From the NCBI GenBank assembly GCA_002482815.1, contig DLGS01000135.1, positions 1 through 20,107 of the forward strand: 20,107 nt of DNA, given 5' to 3'. The stretch is from Bacteroidetes bacterium UBA7688. GTDB lineage: Bacteria > Bacteroidota > Bacteroidia > Chitinophagales > Chitinophagaceae. Below the pieces are notes generated by a model. That model did no database searches and had not been told where the DNA came from. It saw only the letters and a list, made by a program, of their open reading frames with translations. The translations under genes were made by a program, and so were the position numbers. Positions 7,854-14,229 of this stretch are shown piece after piece (position 1 is the stretch's first letter; the number at the start of each line of letters is the position of its first letter).

Positions 7854-8516
7854 CTATCCGATATTTTTCAAATAACCAAATTCTTTGAGATCATCTGAGT
7901 CTTTACAGAAATGAATTTTGCCATCTTTCAACAGGTAAAGTTTATCGCTTATGCTGATTATGTGGTGATAAAGGTGGTCGCTGATAATAAATCCTTTTTT
8001 AGTTTTTTCTTCTTCAATCCATTTTTGAATCAATTCAATATGAATTGGCATAATATGGGTAAATGGTTCGTCGAGCAATACAAACTTCCCTTCTTTTTTA
8101 ATCATTAAATAAAGTTCAACCAGACGATAAAACCCTCCTGAAAGCTCCCTGAGTTTTGATTTTTCACGATTATTCAGCTCAGGCAGATTAGTTAAGAATG
8201 GTTCAATCGGTAATCCCAGAATTTGGAAAGCTTTTTGGACGCTGAGACCTTGTGGAATGAAATTAAACTGAGGCAGGTAAGCAATGCACTTATCGGCTTT
8301 AAACGCAGGTTTGATAGAAATTTCATTCAGACGGACTGAACAATCGTCATTTTGTTTTGTGCCAAATAAGATTTGCAGCAAACTACTTTTCCCTGAACCG
8401 TTTCTACCGAGGAGTCCGACAACAGAACCTGTAGTGCATTCCAGATAGATATCCGATAGGATAACTTTATCGCCATAGGATAAACGCACACCGTCAATTT
8501 CCAATTTATGCTTCAA
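7854..8516 (-). CDS. Solitary ABC transporter ATPase
   Basis: From a TTG at 8516 this is a 220-residue ABC nucleotide-binding domain. It has Walker A GRNGSGKSS (37-45), the Q-loop LPQFN (Q83), the signature LSGGF (125-129), Walker B FVLLDE (145-150) and an H-loop histidine in SDHLYHH (H181). All catalytic residues are present, so it should hydrolyse ATP. The TTG overlaps the stop codon of the upstream membrane gene (TTGA), which suggests translational coupling. A longer frame to a TTG at 8585 would only add residues overlapping that gene. No normal permease gene is nearby; the 100-residue membrane protein encoded just upstream is the only candidate partner. The substrate is unknown. Confidence 0.9.
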   Translation of the reverse strand: MKHKLEIDGVRLSYGDKVILSDIYLECTTGSVVGLLGRNGSGKSSLLQILFGTKQNDDCSVRLNEISIKPAFKADKCIAYLPQFNFIPQGLSVQKAFQILGLPIEPFLTNLPELNNREKSKLRELSGGFYRLVELYLMIKKEGKFVLLDEPFTHIMPIHIELIQKWIEEEKTKKGFIISDHLYHHIISISDKLYLLKDGKIHFCKDSDDLKEFGYLKNIG

Positions 8517-8815
8517 AGCGACAGGATTGTAAAATAAAGCATTACACAAAATAGAAAAATATCTAATGAAAGGCTGTTGCTCCAAAGCTTCATTTTGGAA
8601 ATACCCTGATTATAATAGAAGAAATATTCTTTCTGTTTCCGTTCATTAACCCATAAAAAGATAATAAAACTGGTTGCTATTTTGAACAGAAATAAAACCG
8701 GGATAATAGTGGTCATTTTCCAGTAATCAATCAGTTTCCAGCATGAATAGGTAATCAGATTGGATGCCACAACAAAATTGCCATAGAATCTTAAAATCAG
8801 TGCTGATTTTTTCAA
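8513..8815 (-). CDS. Small membrane protein, possible partner of the ABC ATPase
   Basis: The 100-residue frame starts with TTG (8815) as MKKSALILRFYGN and ends with TGA inside the start of the ABC gene. It has hydrophobic segments near 8-28, a strong one at about 36-56 (TTIIPVLFLFKIATSFIIFLW) and a C-terminal one at about 83-100 (LDIFLFCVMLYFTILSL). The layout suggests three membrane helices separated by a short basic loop (NERKQKEYFFYY). I do not recognise a family. It lies 18 bases after the carboxypeptidase-regulatory-like gene. Its tight coupling to a permease-less ATPase suggests it is the membrane half of that complex, which is inference. There is no usable ATG near the 5' end. Confidence 0.65.
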   Translation of the reverse strand: MKKSALILRFYGNFVVASNLITYSCWKLIDYWKMTTIIPVLFLFKIATSFIIFLWVNERKQKEYFFYYNQGISKMKLWSNSLSLDIFLFCVMLYFTILSL

Positions 8816-8833
8816 TCGGATTGATTTACGCGT

Positions 8834-9496
8834 TTAATACTTTGTGGTGGATTTCTTTTTTCTGAAATCACCACGCTTCCAGGCCTCAATAAACTGTCCC
8901 CATTTAATCGGGCTCAGAATGTTCATTGGTTGTTGCTGGCCCTGATAGGCTGCCTGATAAGCCATTTTCTGCTGAACGTACATTTGATTTTCACGTCCGT
9001 CAGGCAAACGCGTCATAGACAACATTCTCAACATAGCAAGATTGCTGTTTTTGCGGGCAATTTCATATTTGTCATCATCTATCCGCAGGTTGATGAAGGC
9101 TGCATTGATATTTTCTTTGGAAGGTAAAGCGTGAATAATGGTTTCATTTAAGAAGAAAGTATCCTGACTCATTAATTGTACCATAGAAATGGTGTTGCCG
9201 GCAATATCACCCGGAATTACATAATCCTTAGGCTGAAAGCCGAGTGACCTGAATTGTAAAGTGTCACCTTTGAAGCAAACCAGTGCAAATACACCTTGCT
9301 CGCTGCTGTAAGTCCCTTTATTCTGATTTTTAACCGAAACGATCACGTCCGGAATGCCATACAAACTATCACTGGTCATCACCACTCCGTTTATCTGTAT
9401 AATCCTGTCGTAAGAAATCTGAGCGTGTGCTTTTTGGCCTTGCAAAGCCATGCAGAATAAAGCTAAAAGAAGACCGGGAAAAAAGGTTTGACGCAT
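8834..9496 (-). CDS. Secreted protein with carboxypeptidase-regulatory-like (CarboxypepD_reg) domain
   Basis: The 220-residue protein has a signal peptide (MRQTFFPGLLLALFCMALQG, cleavage likely after KAHA). A beta-sandwich domain follows with the usual cues: QINGVVMTSDSLYGIPDVIV, GTYSSEQGVFALVCFKGDTL and FRSLGFQPKDYVIPGD. This domain is frequent at the N-terminus of TonB-dependent receptors and in small periplasmic or surface proteins of Bacteroidota. The C-terminal third is helical and polar, ending in a basic tail (KRGDFRKKKSTTKY). It is the first gene of the minus-strand run that continues with the small membrane protein and the ABC ATPase, and its ATG lies opposite the divergent mrp gene. 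No barrel follows, so it is not a receptor. Confidence 0.8.
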   Translation of the reverse strand: MRQTFFPGLLLALFCMALQGQKAHAQISYDRIIQINGVVMTSDSLYGIPDVIVSVKNQNKGTYSSEQGVFALVCFKGDTLQFRSLGFQPKDYVIPGDIAGNTISMVQLMSQDTFFLNETIIHALPSKENINAAFINLRIDDDKYEIARKNSNLAMLRMLSMTRLPDGRENQMYVQQKMAYQAAYQGQQQPMNILSPIKWGQFIEAWKRGDFRKKKSTTKY

Positions 9497-9521
9497 AATA
9501 ATTAGTCAGCTAAAATAAGGT

Positions 9522-9533
9522 GTTATCAATAAC
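9522..9533. promoter_or_regulatory. Short palindrome in the divergent intergenic region
   Basis: GTTATCAATAAC is a palindrome with five-base arms and a two-base centre, lying 26 bases upstream of the ATG at 9496 and about 100 bases before mrp. It could be an operator, but a palindrome this short and AT-rich can occur by chance. Confidence 0.2.
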
Positions 9534-9566
9534 AATAATGCACTTATAAAAAAACTGTGCCTTCGT

Positions 9567-9601
9567 GTTGATACAAAGGAAAACGGAATAACTTAGTTTT
9601 G
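9567..9601 (+). promoter_or_regulatory. Promoter for mrp
   Basis: GTTG (9567-9570), a 23-base spacer and TAGTTTTG (9594-9601) fit the Bacteroidota -33/-7 pattern. The predicted leader before the ATG at 9635 is about 30 bases. Confidence 0.5.
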
Positions 9602-9634
9602 CACCATAATTTTTCAATTTAACAAACGTTTTTG

Positions 9635-10729
9635 ATGATAACGAAAGAAGCGGTATTAGACGCCCTGAGTAATGTAGATGACCCGGATTTGCATAAGGAT
9701 ATTGTGACCCTGGGAATGGTGAAAAACCTTTCTGTTGAGGGTAATAAAGTGATTTTTACCGTTGAGCTGACCACTCCTGCCTGCCCGATGAAGGAAATGA
9801 TTGAGAAAGCATGCATAAACGCCGTGCGGATGATGGTGAGCAAGGATGCTGAAATTGATATTACAATGAGTGCGCGTGTGGTTTCGAACAGAAAAGACCG
9901 TAAAGATGTATTGCCGGGTGTCAAAAATATTATTGCTGTTGCTTCCGGAAAAGGTGGAGTAGGGAAGTCTACCGTTGCCGTAAATCTTGCTTTGGGCCTT
10001 GCAGCACAGGGCGCAACAGTCGGTTTGATGGACGCTGATATATATGGTCCGTCTATTCCTATTATGATGGGCATTCGCGATGAGCGCCCCAAAATGACAG
10101 AAGTGAACGGGAAAGGCATGATCGTACCGATTGAAAAATATGGTATTAAAACAATGTCTATTGGTTTATTGATAGATGAAAAACAGGCAGTCATCTGGCG
10201 CGGGCCGATGGCAAGTTCAGCTTTAAAACAATTTGTAACCGATGTTCTTTGGGGAGAGCTGGATTACCTGGTAATAGATTTACCACCGGGAACAGGTGAT
10301 GTTCATTTGACAATTGCCCAAACTATTCCGGTTACCGGAGCGGTGATTGTGTCAACACCCCAGGCCGTAGCGGCAGCAGATGCGCGGAAAGCGGTAATGA
10401 TGTTTAAACAGGAACACATTAGGATTCCAATATTGGGTGTGGTAGAAAATATGGCTTACTTCACACCGGCAGAATTACCGGAAAACAAATATTATATTTT
10501 TGGCAGAGGTGGTGCCGCAAAAATGGCGGAGCAATTTGAGCTGCCATTCCTTGGAGAGATTCCTTTGGTTCAATCGATTCGCGAAGGCGGGGATTTTGGT
10601 GTGCCGGCAGTAATAGATGACGATTCTCCGTCAAGAGATAAATTTCTGGAACTGGCCAGCAATGTGGCACAAAATGTTTCTATTCGTAATGCAAATCTGG
10701 AACCGACCAAAGTTTTAGAAATCAATTAA
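9635..10729 (+). CDS. mrp: Mrp/ApbC-family iron-sulfur carrier P-loop ATPase
   Basis: The 364-residue protein combines an N-terminal MIP18/DUF59 domain (about 1-80, with TTPACPMKEM) and a ParA/MinD-type ATPase. Its deviant Walker A is GKGGVGKST (105-113), followed by DADIYGPSIPIMMG and the Walker B-like YLVIDLPPGTGD. Family members carry and transfer Fe-S clusters in the cytoplasm. The region where enterobacterial Mrp has the cluster-binding CxxC reads VVENMAYFTPAELPENKYY and has no cysteine; the only cysteines are C50 and C60 in the N-terminal domain. I recall the same substitution in other Bacteroidota. The frame opens one codon earlier with TTG, but ATG at 9635 is the natural start. It is followed by the infA promoter and is probably its own transcription unit. 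Confidence 0.93.
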   Translation: MITKEAVLDALSNVDDPDLHKDIVTLGMVKNLSVEGNKVIFTVELTTPACPMKEMIEKACINAVRMMVSKDAEIDITMSARVVSNRKDRKDVLPGVKNIIAVASGKGGVGKSTVAVNLALGLAAQGATVGLMDADIYGPSIPIMMGIRDERPKMTEVNGKGMIVPIEKYGIKTMSIGLLIDEKQAVIWRGPMASSALKQFVTDVLWGELDYLVIDLPPGTGDVHLTIAQTIPVTGAVIVSTPQAVAAADARKAVMMFKQEHIRIPILGVVENMAYFTPAELPENKYYIFGRGGAAKMAEQFELPFLGEIPLVQSIREGGDFGVPAVIDDDSPSRDKFLELASNVAQNVSIRNANLEPTKVLEIN

Positions 10730-10843
10730 TTGTTAATAAGAATTTTGTATAATTATTTTATTCGCATAAAACTTTAAAACAGTTTGATGCAAGGGTGATA
10801 TTAAGGATTTTCAAAAAAAATTATTTTTTTAGTAAAATGTCCT

Positions 10844-10851
10844 TACCTTTG
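10844..10851 (+). promoter_or_regulatory. -7 promoter box for the infA-rplQ operon
   Basis: TACCTTTG is a perfect TAnnTTTG box ending 14 bases before the infA ATG. A T-rich tract (10821-10830) lies at the -33 position. The preceding spacer is otherwise AT-rich with no clear terminator for mrp. Confidence 0.6.
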
Positions 10852-10865
10852 CAATCCCTTAAAAT

Positions 10866-11084
10866 ATGGCTAAACAGTCCTTAATCAAACAAGACGGTAC
10901 TATCAGTGAAGCGATGTCGAACGCTATGTTCCGCGTGCGCCTCGAGAATGGACACGAAATATTGGCAACAATCTCCGGCAAAATGCGTATGCACTACATC
11001 CGTATTCTACCAGGAGACAAAGTTGGTGTAGAGATGAGTCCGTACGATCTGAGCAGAGGCAGAATCATTTATCGATACAAATAA
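10866..11084 (+). CDS. infA: Translation initiation factor IF-1
   Basis: The 72 residues are the standard IF-1 length and form one OB-fold (S1-like) domain: MAKQSLIKQDGTISEAMSNA, then MFRVRLENGHEILATISGKM, RMHYIRILPGDKVGVEMSPY and DLSRGRIIYRYK. IF-1 binds the A site of the 30S subunit during initiation and works with IF-2 and IF-3. It is the first gene of the downstream ribosomal run, has its own promoter, and rpmJ follows after 28 bases. The order infA-rpmJ-rpsM-rpsK-rpsD-rpoA-rplQ is classic. What precedes it is not: mrp sits where secY or map would usually be. Confidence 0.98.
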   Translation: MAKQSLIKQDGTISEAMSNAMFRVRLENGHEILATISGKMRMHYIRILPGDKVGVEMSPYDLSRGRIIYRYK

Positions 11085-11112
11085 TTAATTTATTTTTTAA
11101 ACAAGAATAACA

Positions 11113-11229
11113 ATGAAAGTAAGAGCAGCAATAAAAAAACGCAGTGTGGACTGCAAAATCGTTCGTCGCAAAGGCGTTTTGTTTATCATCAACAAGAAAA
11201 ATCCTCGTTTTAAACAACGTCAGGGATAA
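11113..11229 (+). CDS. rpmJ: Ribosomal protein bL36
   Basis: A 38-codon frame starts MKVRAAIKKRSVDCKIVRRK and ends KKNPRFKQRQG, the standard L36 sequence and length. L36 is a small basic protein of the large subunit. It has a single cysteine (C14), so it lacks the Cys3-His zinc site of the zinc-binding form, as is usual in this phylum. It starts 28 bases after infA. Confidence 0.97.
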   Translation: MKVRAAIKKRSVDCKIVRRKGVLFIINKKNPRFKQRQG

Positions 11230-11245
11230 TTCATTTTGATGGTGC

Positions 11246-11293
11246 TTTTGGAAGAATCTTTTGATTGTTTTCATTCATAGCATCTTCCACAAA
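11246..11293 (+). promoter_or_regulatory. Hairpin in the rpmJ-rpsM spacer
   Basis: TTTTGGAAGA (11246-11255) pairs with TCTTCCA-c-AAA (11283-11293), giving ten pairs with one bulged C and a 27-base loop. It has no T-tract, so it is more likely a leader or processing structure than a terminator. Function unknown. Confidence 0.3.
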
Positions 11294-11333
11294 CACAACA
11301 TTGAAGTTAAATTAAAAATCCAAAATAAGATAA

Positions 11334-11714
11334 ATGGCTCGTATATCTGGTATAGATTTACCTAAAAACAAGCGTGGCGAGATAGCGCTAACTTACATCT
11401 ATGGTATCGGCAGCACAACTGCACGTAGCATCCTCGACAAAGCTGGAATCAGCTATGACAAAAAAGCGATGGAATGGAACGACGAAGAGCAAACTGCTAT
11501 TCGTAATATCATCAACAGTGAGTTTAAAGTAGAAGGCCAATTGCGTTCTGAAGTTCAAACGAACATCAAACGTTTAATGGACATCGCTTGCTATCGCGGA
11601 TTGCGTCATCGTAAAGGTTTACCCCTTCGCGGTCAACGTACCCGTACCAACAGCCGTACCCGTAAAGGTAAGCGCAAAACTGTTGCAGGTAAAAAGAAAG
11701 CACCCAAAAAATAG
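11334..11714 (+). CDS. rpsM: Ribosomal protein uS13
   Basis: The 126-residue protein is full-length S13, which sits in the 30S head and contacts the P-site tRNA and the large subunit. Recognisable parts are MARISGIDLPKNKRGEIALT, YIYGIGSTTARSILDKAGI, the helix-turn region YRGLRHRKGLPLRGQRTRTN and the basic tail RTRKGKRKTVAGKKKAPKK. It starts 104 bases after rpmJ, a long spacer for a ribosomal operon, and rpsK follows after 114 bases. Nothing is missing compared with the family. Confidence 0.98.
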   Translation: MARISGIDLPKNKRGEIALTYIYGIGSTTARSILDKAGISYDKKAMEWNDEEQTAIRNIINSEFKVEGQLRSEVQTNIKRLMDIACYRGLRHRKGLPLRGQRTRTNSRTRKGKRKTVAGKKKAPKK

Positions 11715-11776
11715 TAGCAATACTATTCGTTTCATCGCCGGATCTGCCCATTGGTGCTGCAAGGAGGGATGTTTCA

Positions 11777-11795
11777 ATGCTGACACGCTCAGCAT
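11777..11795 (+). promoter_or_regulatory. Hairpin in the rpsM-rpsK spacer
   Basis: ATGCTGA (11777-11783) pairs with TCAGCAT (11789-11795) across a CACGC loop. Just upstream the spacer holds an unusually G-rich stretch (AAGGAGGGATG, 11761-11771), about 58 bases before the rpsK ATG and so too far to be its ribosome binding site. It may be part of a folded leader. Confidence 0.3.
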
Positions 11796-11828
11796 AAGTT
11801 TATTAATGATTACCTTATTAAAAACAAA

Positions 11829-12230
11829 ATGGCAAAAGCACAATCATCTGCAAAAGTCGCTGCTAAAAAGCGCATCGTGAAGGTTGACGTTCACGGGGAT
11901 GCACACATCAGTGCAACCTTCAACAATATCATCGTGAGCCTTACCAACAAGTCTGGTCAAGTTATCTCTTGGTCATCTGCCGGTAAAATGGGTTTCCGTG
12001 GTTCTAAGAAAAATACTCCATACGCAGCTCAAATGGCTGCCGCGGATTGTGGTAAAAAAGCAATGGACGCCGGCTTGAAAAAAGTTGACGTTATTGTAAA
12101 AGGTCCGGGTTCAGGACGTGAAGGTGCTATCCGCTCTCTGGCAAGCATCGGCTTTGAAATTACTTCTATCAAAGACGTAACGCCAATGCCTCACAACGGT
12201 TGCCGCCCTCCGAAAAAACGCCGCGTATAA
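11829..12230 (+). CDS. rpsK: Ribosomal protein uS11
   Basis: The 133-residue protein is full-length S11, on the platform of the 30S subunit. It carries VKVDVHGDAHISATFNNIIV, GQVISWSSAGKMGFRGSKKN, TPYAAQMAAADCG, VIVKGPGSGREGAIRSL and the conserved C-terminal DVTPMPHNGCRPPKKRRV. The start ATG (MAKAQSSAKVAAKK) fits the family. A 15-base hairpin follows the stop codon, then the candidate rpsD leader, so rpsK may be partly separated in expression from rpsD. Confidence 0.98.
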   Translation: MAKAQSSAKVAAKKRIVKVDVHGDAHISATFNNIIVSLTNKSGQVISWSSAGKMGFRGSKKNTPYAAQMAAADCGKKAMDAGLKKVDVIVKGPGSGREGAIRSLASIGFEITSIKDVTPMPHNGCRPPKKRRV

Positions 12231-12243
12231 TTACAATATTTTT

Positions 12244-12282
12244 TTTCGAATGAAGAATGCACTGTGTATTCTTCATTCGAAA
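12244..12282 (+). promoter_or_regulatory. Strong hairpin after rpsK, attenuator or processing site
   Basis: TTTCGAATGAAGAAT (12244-12258) pairs perfectly with 12268-12282 around a nine-base loop. The tract after it (TTTATTTT) is only moderately T-rich, and the stem is AT-rich, so termination is likely partial. Since rpsD and rpoA must be expressed, an RNase site or 3'-end stabiliser is equally possible. Confidence 0.5.
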
Positions 12283-12300
12283 TTTATTTTAAGATAAACA

Positions 12301-12362
12301 TCTGAAGCGTATCTGATTTTACGATTTTTATATGAAACGCTTCAGAATTAATTCAAAAATCG
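12301..12362 (+). promoter_or_regulatory. Candidate S4-responsive pseudoknot leader of rpsD
   Basis: Stem 1 is TCTGAAGCGT (12301-12310) with ACGCTTCAGA (12337-12346), ten perfect pairs enclosing a 26-base loop. Within that loop CGATTTTT (12322-12329) is the exact complement of AAAAATCG (12355-12362), giving an eight-pair stem 2 and an H-type pseudoknot with loops of 11, 7 and 8 bases. Stem 2 ends 14 bases before the rpsD ATG (12377), where it could hinder ribosome loading. S4 is known to repress its operon in Escherichia coli by binding a pseudoknot at a start codon, and S4-type leaders have, as I recall, been proposed in Bacteroidota. Binding here is inference. Confidence 0.5.
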
Positions 12363-12376
12363 ATAAATAACAAGCA

Positions 12377-12982
12377 ATGGCACGTTATACAGGACCCAAA
12401 AACAGAATCTGCCGTAAATTCGGCGAGCCTATCCTAGGATCAGGCAAAAACTTGCAAAAGAAAAGTGCACCTCCGGGAATGCACGGCGCAAGCAAAAAAC
12501 GCAAAACTGCATCTGAATATTCTATTCAGCTGAAAGAAAAGCAAAAAGCGAAATACACTTACATGGTGTTGGAAAAACAATTCCGCAACACTTACTTCGA
12601 AGCATCCCGTATTAAAGGTGCAACCGGTGAGAACTTGGTGAAATTGTTGGAAAGCCGTCTTGACAACGTAGTTTACCGTATGTCTATTGCACCTACACGT
12701 CCTGCTGCACGTCAGTTGGTATCTCACAAACACATCCTTGTAAATGGTGATATCGTGAATATCGCTTCTTACCGCCTTAAAGCCGGTGATGTGATTGAGT
12801 TGAAACCAAAATCAAAAGTGAACACCTCTATCCTTAGCCTTGTACGTTCAAAAAATCCAAAAATCAACTGGATCGATTGGAGCGAAAAAGACCTTAAAGG
12901 AGTTTACCTCGCTAACCCAGAGCGTGAAAGTGTTCCGGAAAATATCAAGGAACAACTTATCGTAGAGTTGTACTCGAAATAA
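12377..12982 (+). CDS. rpsD: Ribosomal protein uS4
   Basis: The 201-residue protein is full-length S4, a primary 16S rRNA-binding protein that starts 30S assembly and in several bacteria represses its own operon. It begins MARYTGPKNRICRKFGEPIL and contains APPGMHGASKKRKTASEYSI. The S4 RNA-binding domain spans about residues 95-155 (LESRLDNVVYRMSIAPTRPA, ARQLVSHKHILVNGDIV). Only one cysteine is in the N-terminal region (C12), so it is the zinc-free form. The start fits the family, and no Shine-Dalgarno sequence is visible. The spacer before it holds a hairpin and the candidate pseudoknot. Confidence 0.98.
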   Translation: MARYTGPKNRICRKFGEPILGSGKNLQKKSAPPGMHGASKKRKTASEYSIQLKEKQKAKYTYMVLEKQFRNTYFEASRIKGATGENLVKLLESRLDNVVYRMSIAPTRPAARQLVSHKHILVNGDIVNIASYRLKAGDVIELKPKSKVNTSILSLVRSKNPKINWIDWSEKDLKGVYLANPERESVPENIKEQLIVELYSK

Positions 12983-12984
12983 TA

Positions 12985-13014
12985 AAACCAAATACGACAA
13001 ACCGTATTTGGTTT
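12985..13014 (+). promoter_or_regulatory. Terminator-like hairpin between rpsD and rpoA
   Basis: AAACCAAATACG (12985-12996) pairs perfectly with CGTATTTGGTTT (13003-13014) around ACAAAC, three bases after the rpsD stop. The following GCCGTTTATTTT is a weak T-tract, so it could stop part of the transcription before rpoA or mark a processed 3' end. Confidence 0.5.
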
Positions 13015-13128
13015 GCCGTTTATTTTGGCTGATAAAAATAGCGTTTGGAAAGATTGTAAATAAATCATTTATATTCATTATCTTACGCCACAAATTTTTA
13101 AACGAACACTTAAAATACCAATATCAAT

Positions 13129-14127
13129 ATGGCAATATTGAATTTTCAAAAACCAGATAAGATTGTTTTACAAAAAGCAACCGATTTTGAAGCGCAATTT
13201 GAGTTTCGTCCATTGGAGCCTGGCTACGGTGTTACGATAGGAAATGCATTGCGTCGTGTTTTGCTTTCTTCTTTGGAAGGATACGCAATCACTACCATCA
13301 AAATTGCTGGTGCCGATCACGAATTTGCAACCATCAAAGGTGTGTTGGAAGACGTTACGGAAATCATTCTTAACCTTAAGCAAGTACGTTTCAAGAAAAC
13401 TGCTGAACAGGATTTGACTCACGACAAATGCGAATTGAGCATTAAACAAGGTCAGTTCACTGCAGGTATGATTGGTGAAGCATTGCCTAATTTTGAAGTA
13501 ATGAACCCTGAGTTGGTGATTTGCAGTATGGAAACGGGTACTACTTTCAATATCGAAATGACTATCGGAAAAGGTCGCGGTTATGTGCCATCCGAAGAAA
13601 ATCGTCCTAAAGATGGTATGCTTGGTGTTATTGCAATTGACTCCATCTTTACGCCAATCAAAAACGTAAAATACACGATTGAAAATACCCGTGTAGAACA
13701 ACGTACGGATTTCGAAAAACTGATCATGGACGTAAGCACAGATGGTACTATCCATCCTGAAGAAGCCGTTAAAGAAGCTTCACGTATCCTGATTCAGCAT
13801 CTGATGATTATCACTGACGAGAATATCTCTCTTGATAACAAAAAAGAAGAACGCGAACACGTTGTAGACGAAGAAACATTGCAATTGCGCAAAATTCTTG
13901 GTACTCCATTGGAAGATCTTGAACTTTCAGTTCGTGCATTCAACTGCCTGAAAGCTGCGAAAATTAATTCTCTGAGCGAGTTGGTAAACTACACGCAGGA
14001 CGAATTGATGAAATTCCGCAACTTCGGTCAGAAATCATTGTCTGAAATTGAACAAGTATTAGGTGAAAGAGGTCTGCACTTCGGTATGGATATTTCACGC
14101 CTGAAAAGCTTATCAAAAGATTTCTAG
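13129..14127 (+). CDS. rpoA: RNA polymerase alpha subunit
   Basis: The 332-residue protein is the alpha subunit, whose dimer starts assembly of RNA polymerase. The N-terminal domain (about 1-230) has FRPLEPGYGVTIGNALRRVL, SSLEGYAITTIKI and FEKLIMDVSTDGTIHPEEAV. A charged linker (NKKEEREHVVDEE) leads to the C-terminal domain (about 260-325) with LELSVRAFNCLKAAKINSLS and FRNFGQKSLSEIEQVLGERG. The arginine and asparagine that contact DNA UP elements in Escherichia coli (R265, N268) are kept. The start follows a 146-base spacer with a hairpin after rpsD. A 13-pair hairpin follows its stop. Confidence 0.98.
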   Translation: MAILNFQKPDKIVLQKATDFEAQFEFRPLEPGYGVTIGNALRRVLLSSLEGYAITTIKIAGADHEFATIKGVLEDVTEIILNLKQVRFKKTAEQDLTHDKCELSIKQGQFTAGMIGEALPNFEVMNPELVICSMETGTTFNIEMTIGKGRGYVPSEENRPKDGMLGVIAIDSIFTPIKNVKYTIENTRVEQRTDFEKLIMDVSTDGTIHPEEAVKEASRILIQHLMIITDENISLDNKKEEREHVVDEETLQLRKILGTPLEDLELSVRAFNCLKAAKINSLSELVNYTQDELMKFRNFGQKSLSEIEQVLGERGLHFGMDISRLKSLSKDF

Positions 14128-14142
14128 AAATTAAATTTTTAT

Positions 14143-14177
14143 AGCCACAGCGTGCTCTCCCGCACACTGTGGCTTTT
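14143..14177 (+). terminator. Terminator-like hairpin between rpoA and rplQ
   Basis: AGCCACAGCGTGC (14143-14155) pairs with GCACACTGTGGCT (14162-14174) with one C-A mismatch and a TCTCCC loop, and is followed by TTTT. It is the most GC-rich stem in the cluster and looks like a real though leaky terminator, or an RNA processing site, before rplQ. Confidence 0.6.
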
Positions 14178-14229
14178 ACTTAAACTGTGTTCTGAGGTAA
14201 TTTATTATCAAAGGAAAGGGAAACACAAA

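Noticed and set aside
9619..10194. Long open frame on the minus strand opposite mrp (about 190 codons)
   Set aside because: It lies wholly opposite a strongly conserved gene, has no recognisable domain and an odd composition, and is the expected shadow of mrp codon usage.
11761..11771. AAGGAGGGATG as a Shine-Dalgarno site and start codon for a gene
   Set aside because: The frame from this ATG is short and not protein-like, and the site is about 58 bases before the rpsK start.
11683..11880. Possible extra small gene spanning the rpsM-rpsK spacer
   Set aside because: It overlaps the ends of both ribosomal genes out of frame and shows no protein-like pattern; the spacer is better explained as an RNA leader.
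13168..13755. Long open frame on the minus strand opposite rpoA (about 195 codons)
   Set aside because: Shadow of rpoA; rich in F, H and T with no domain or signal.
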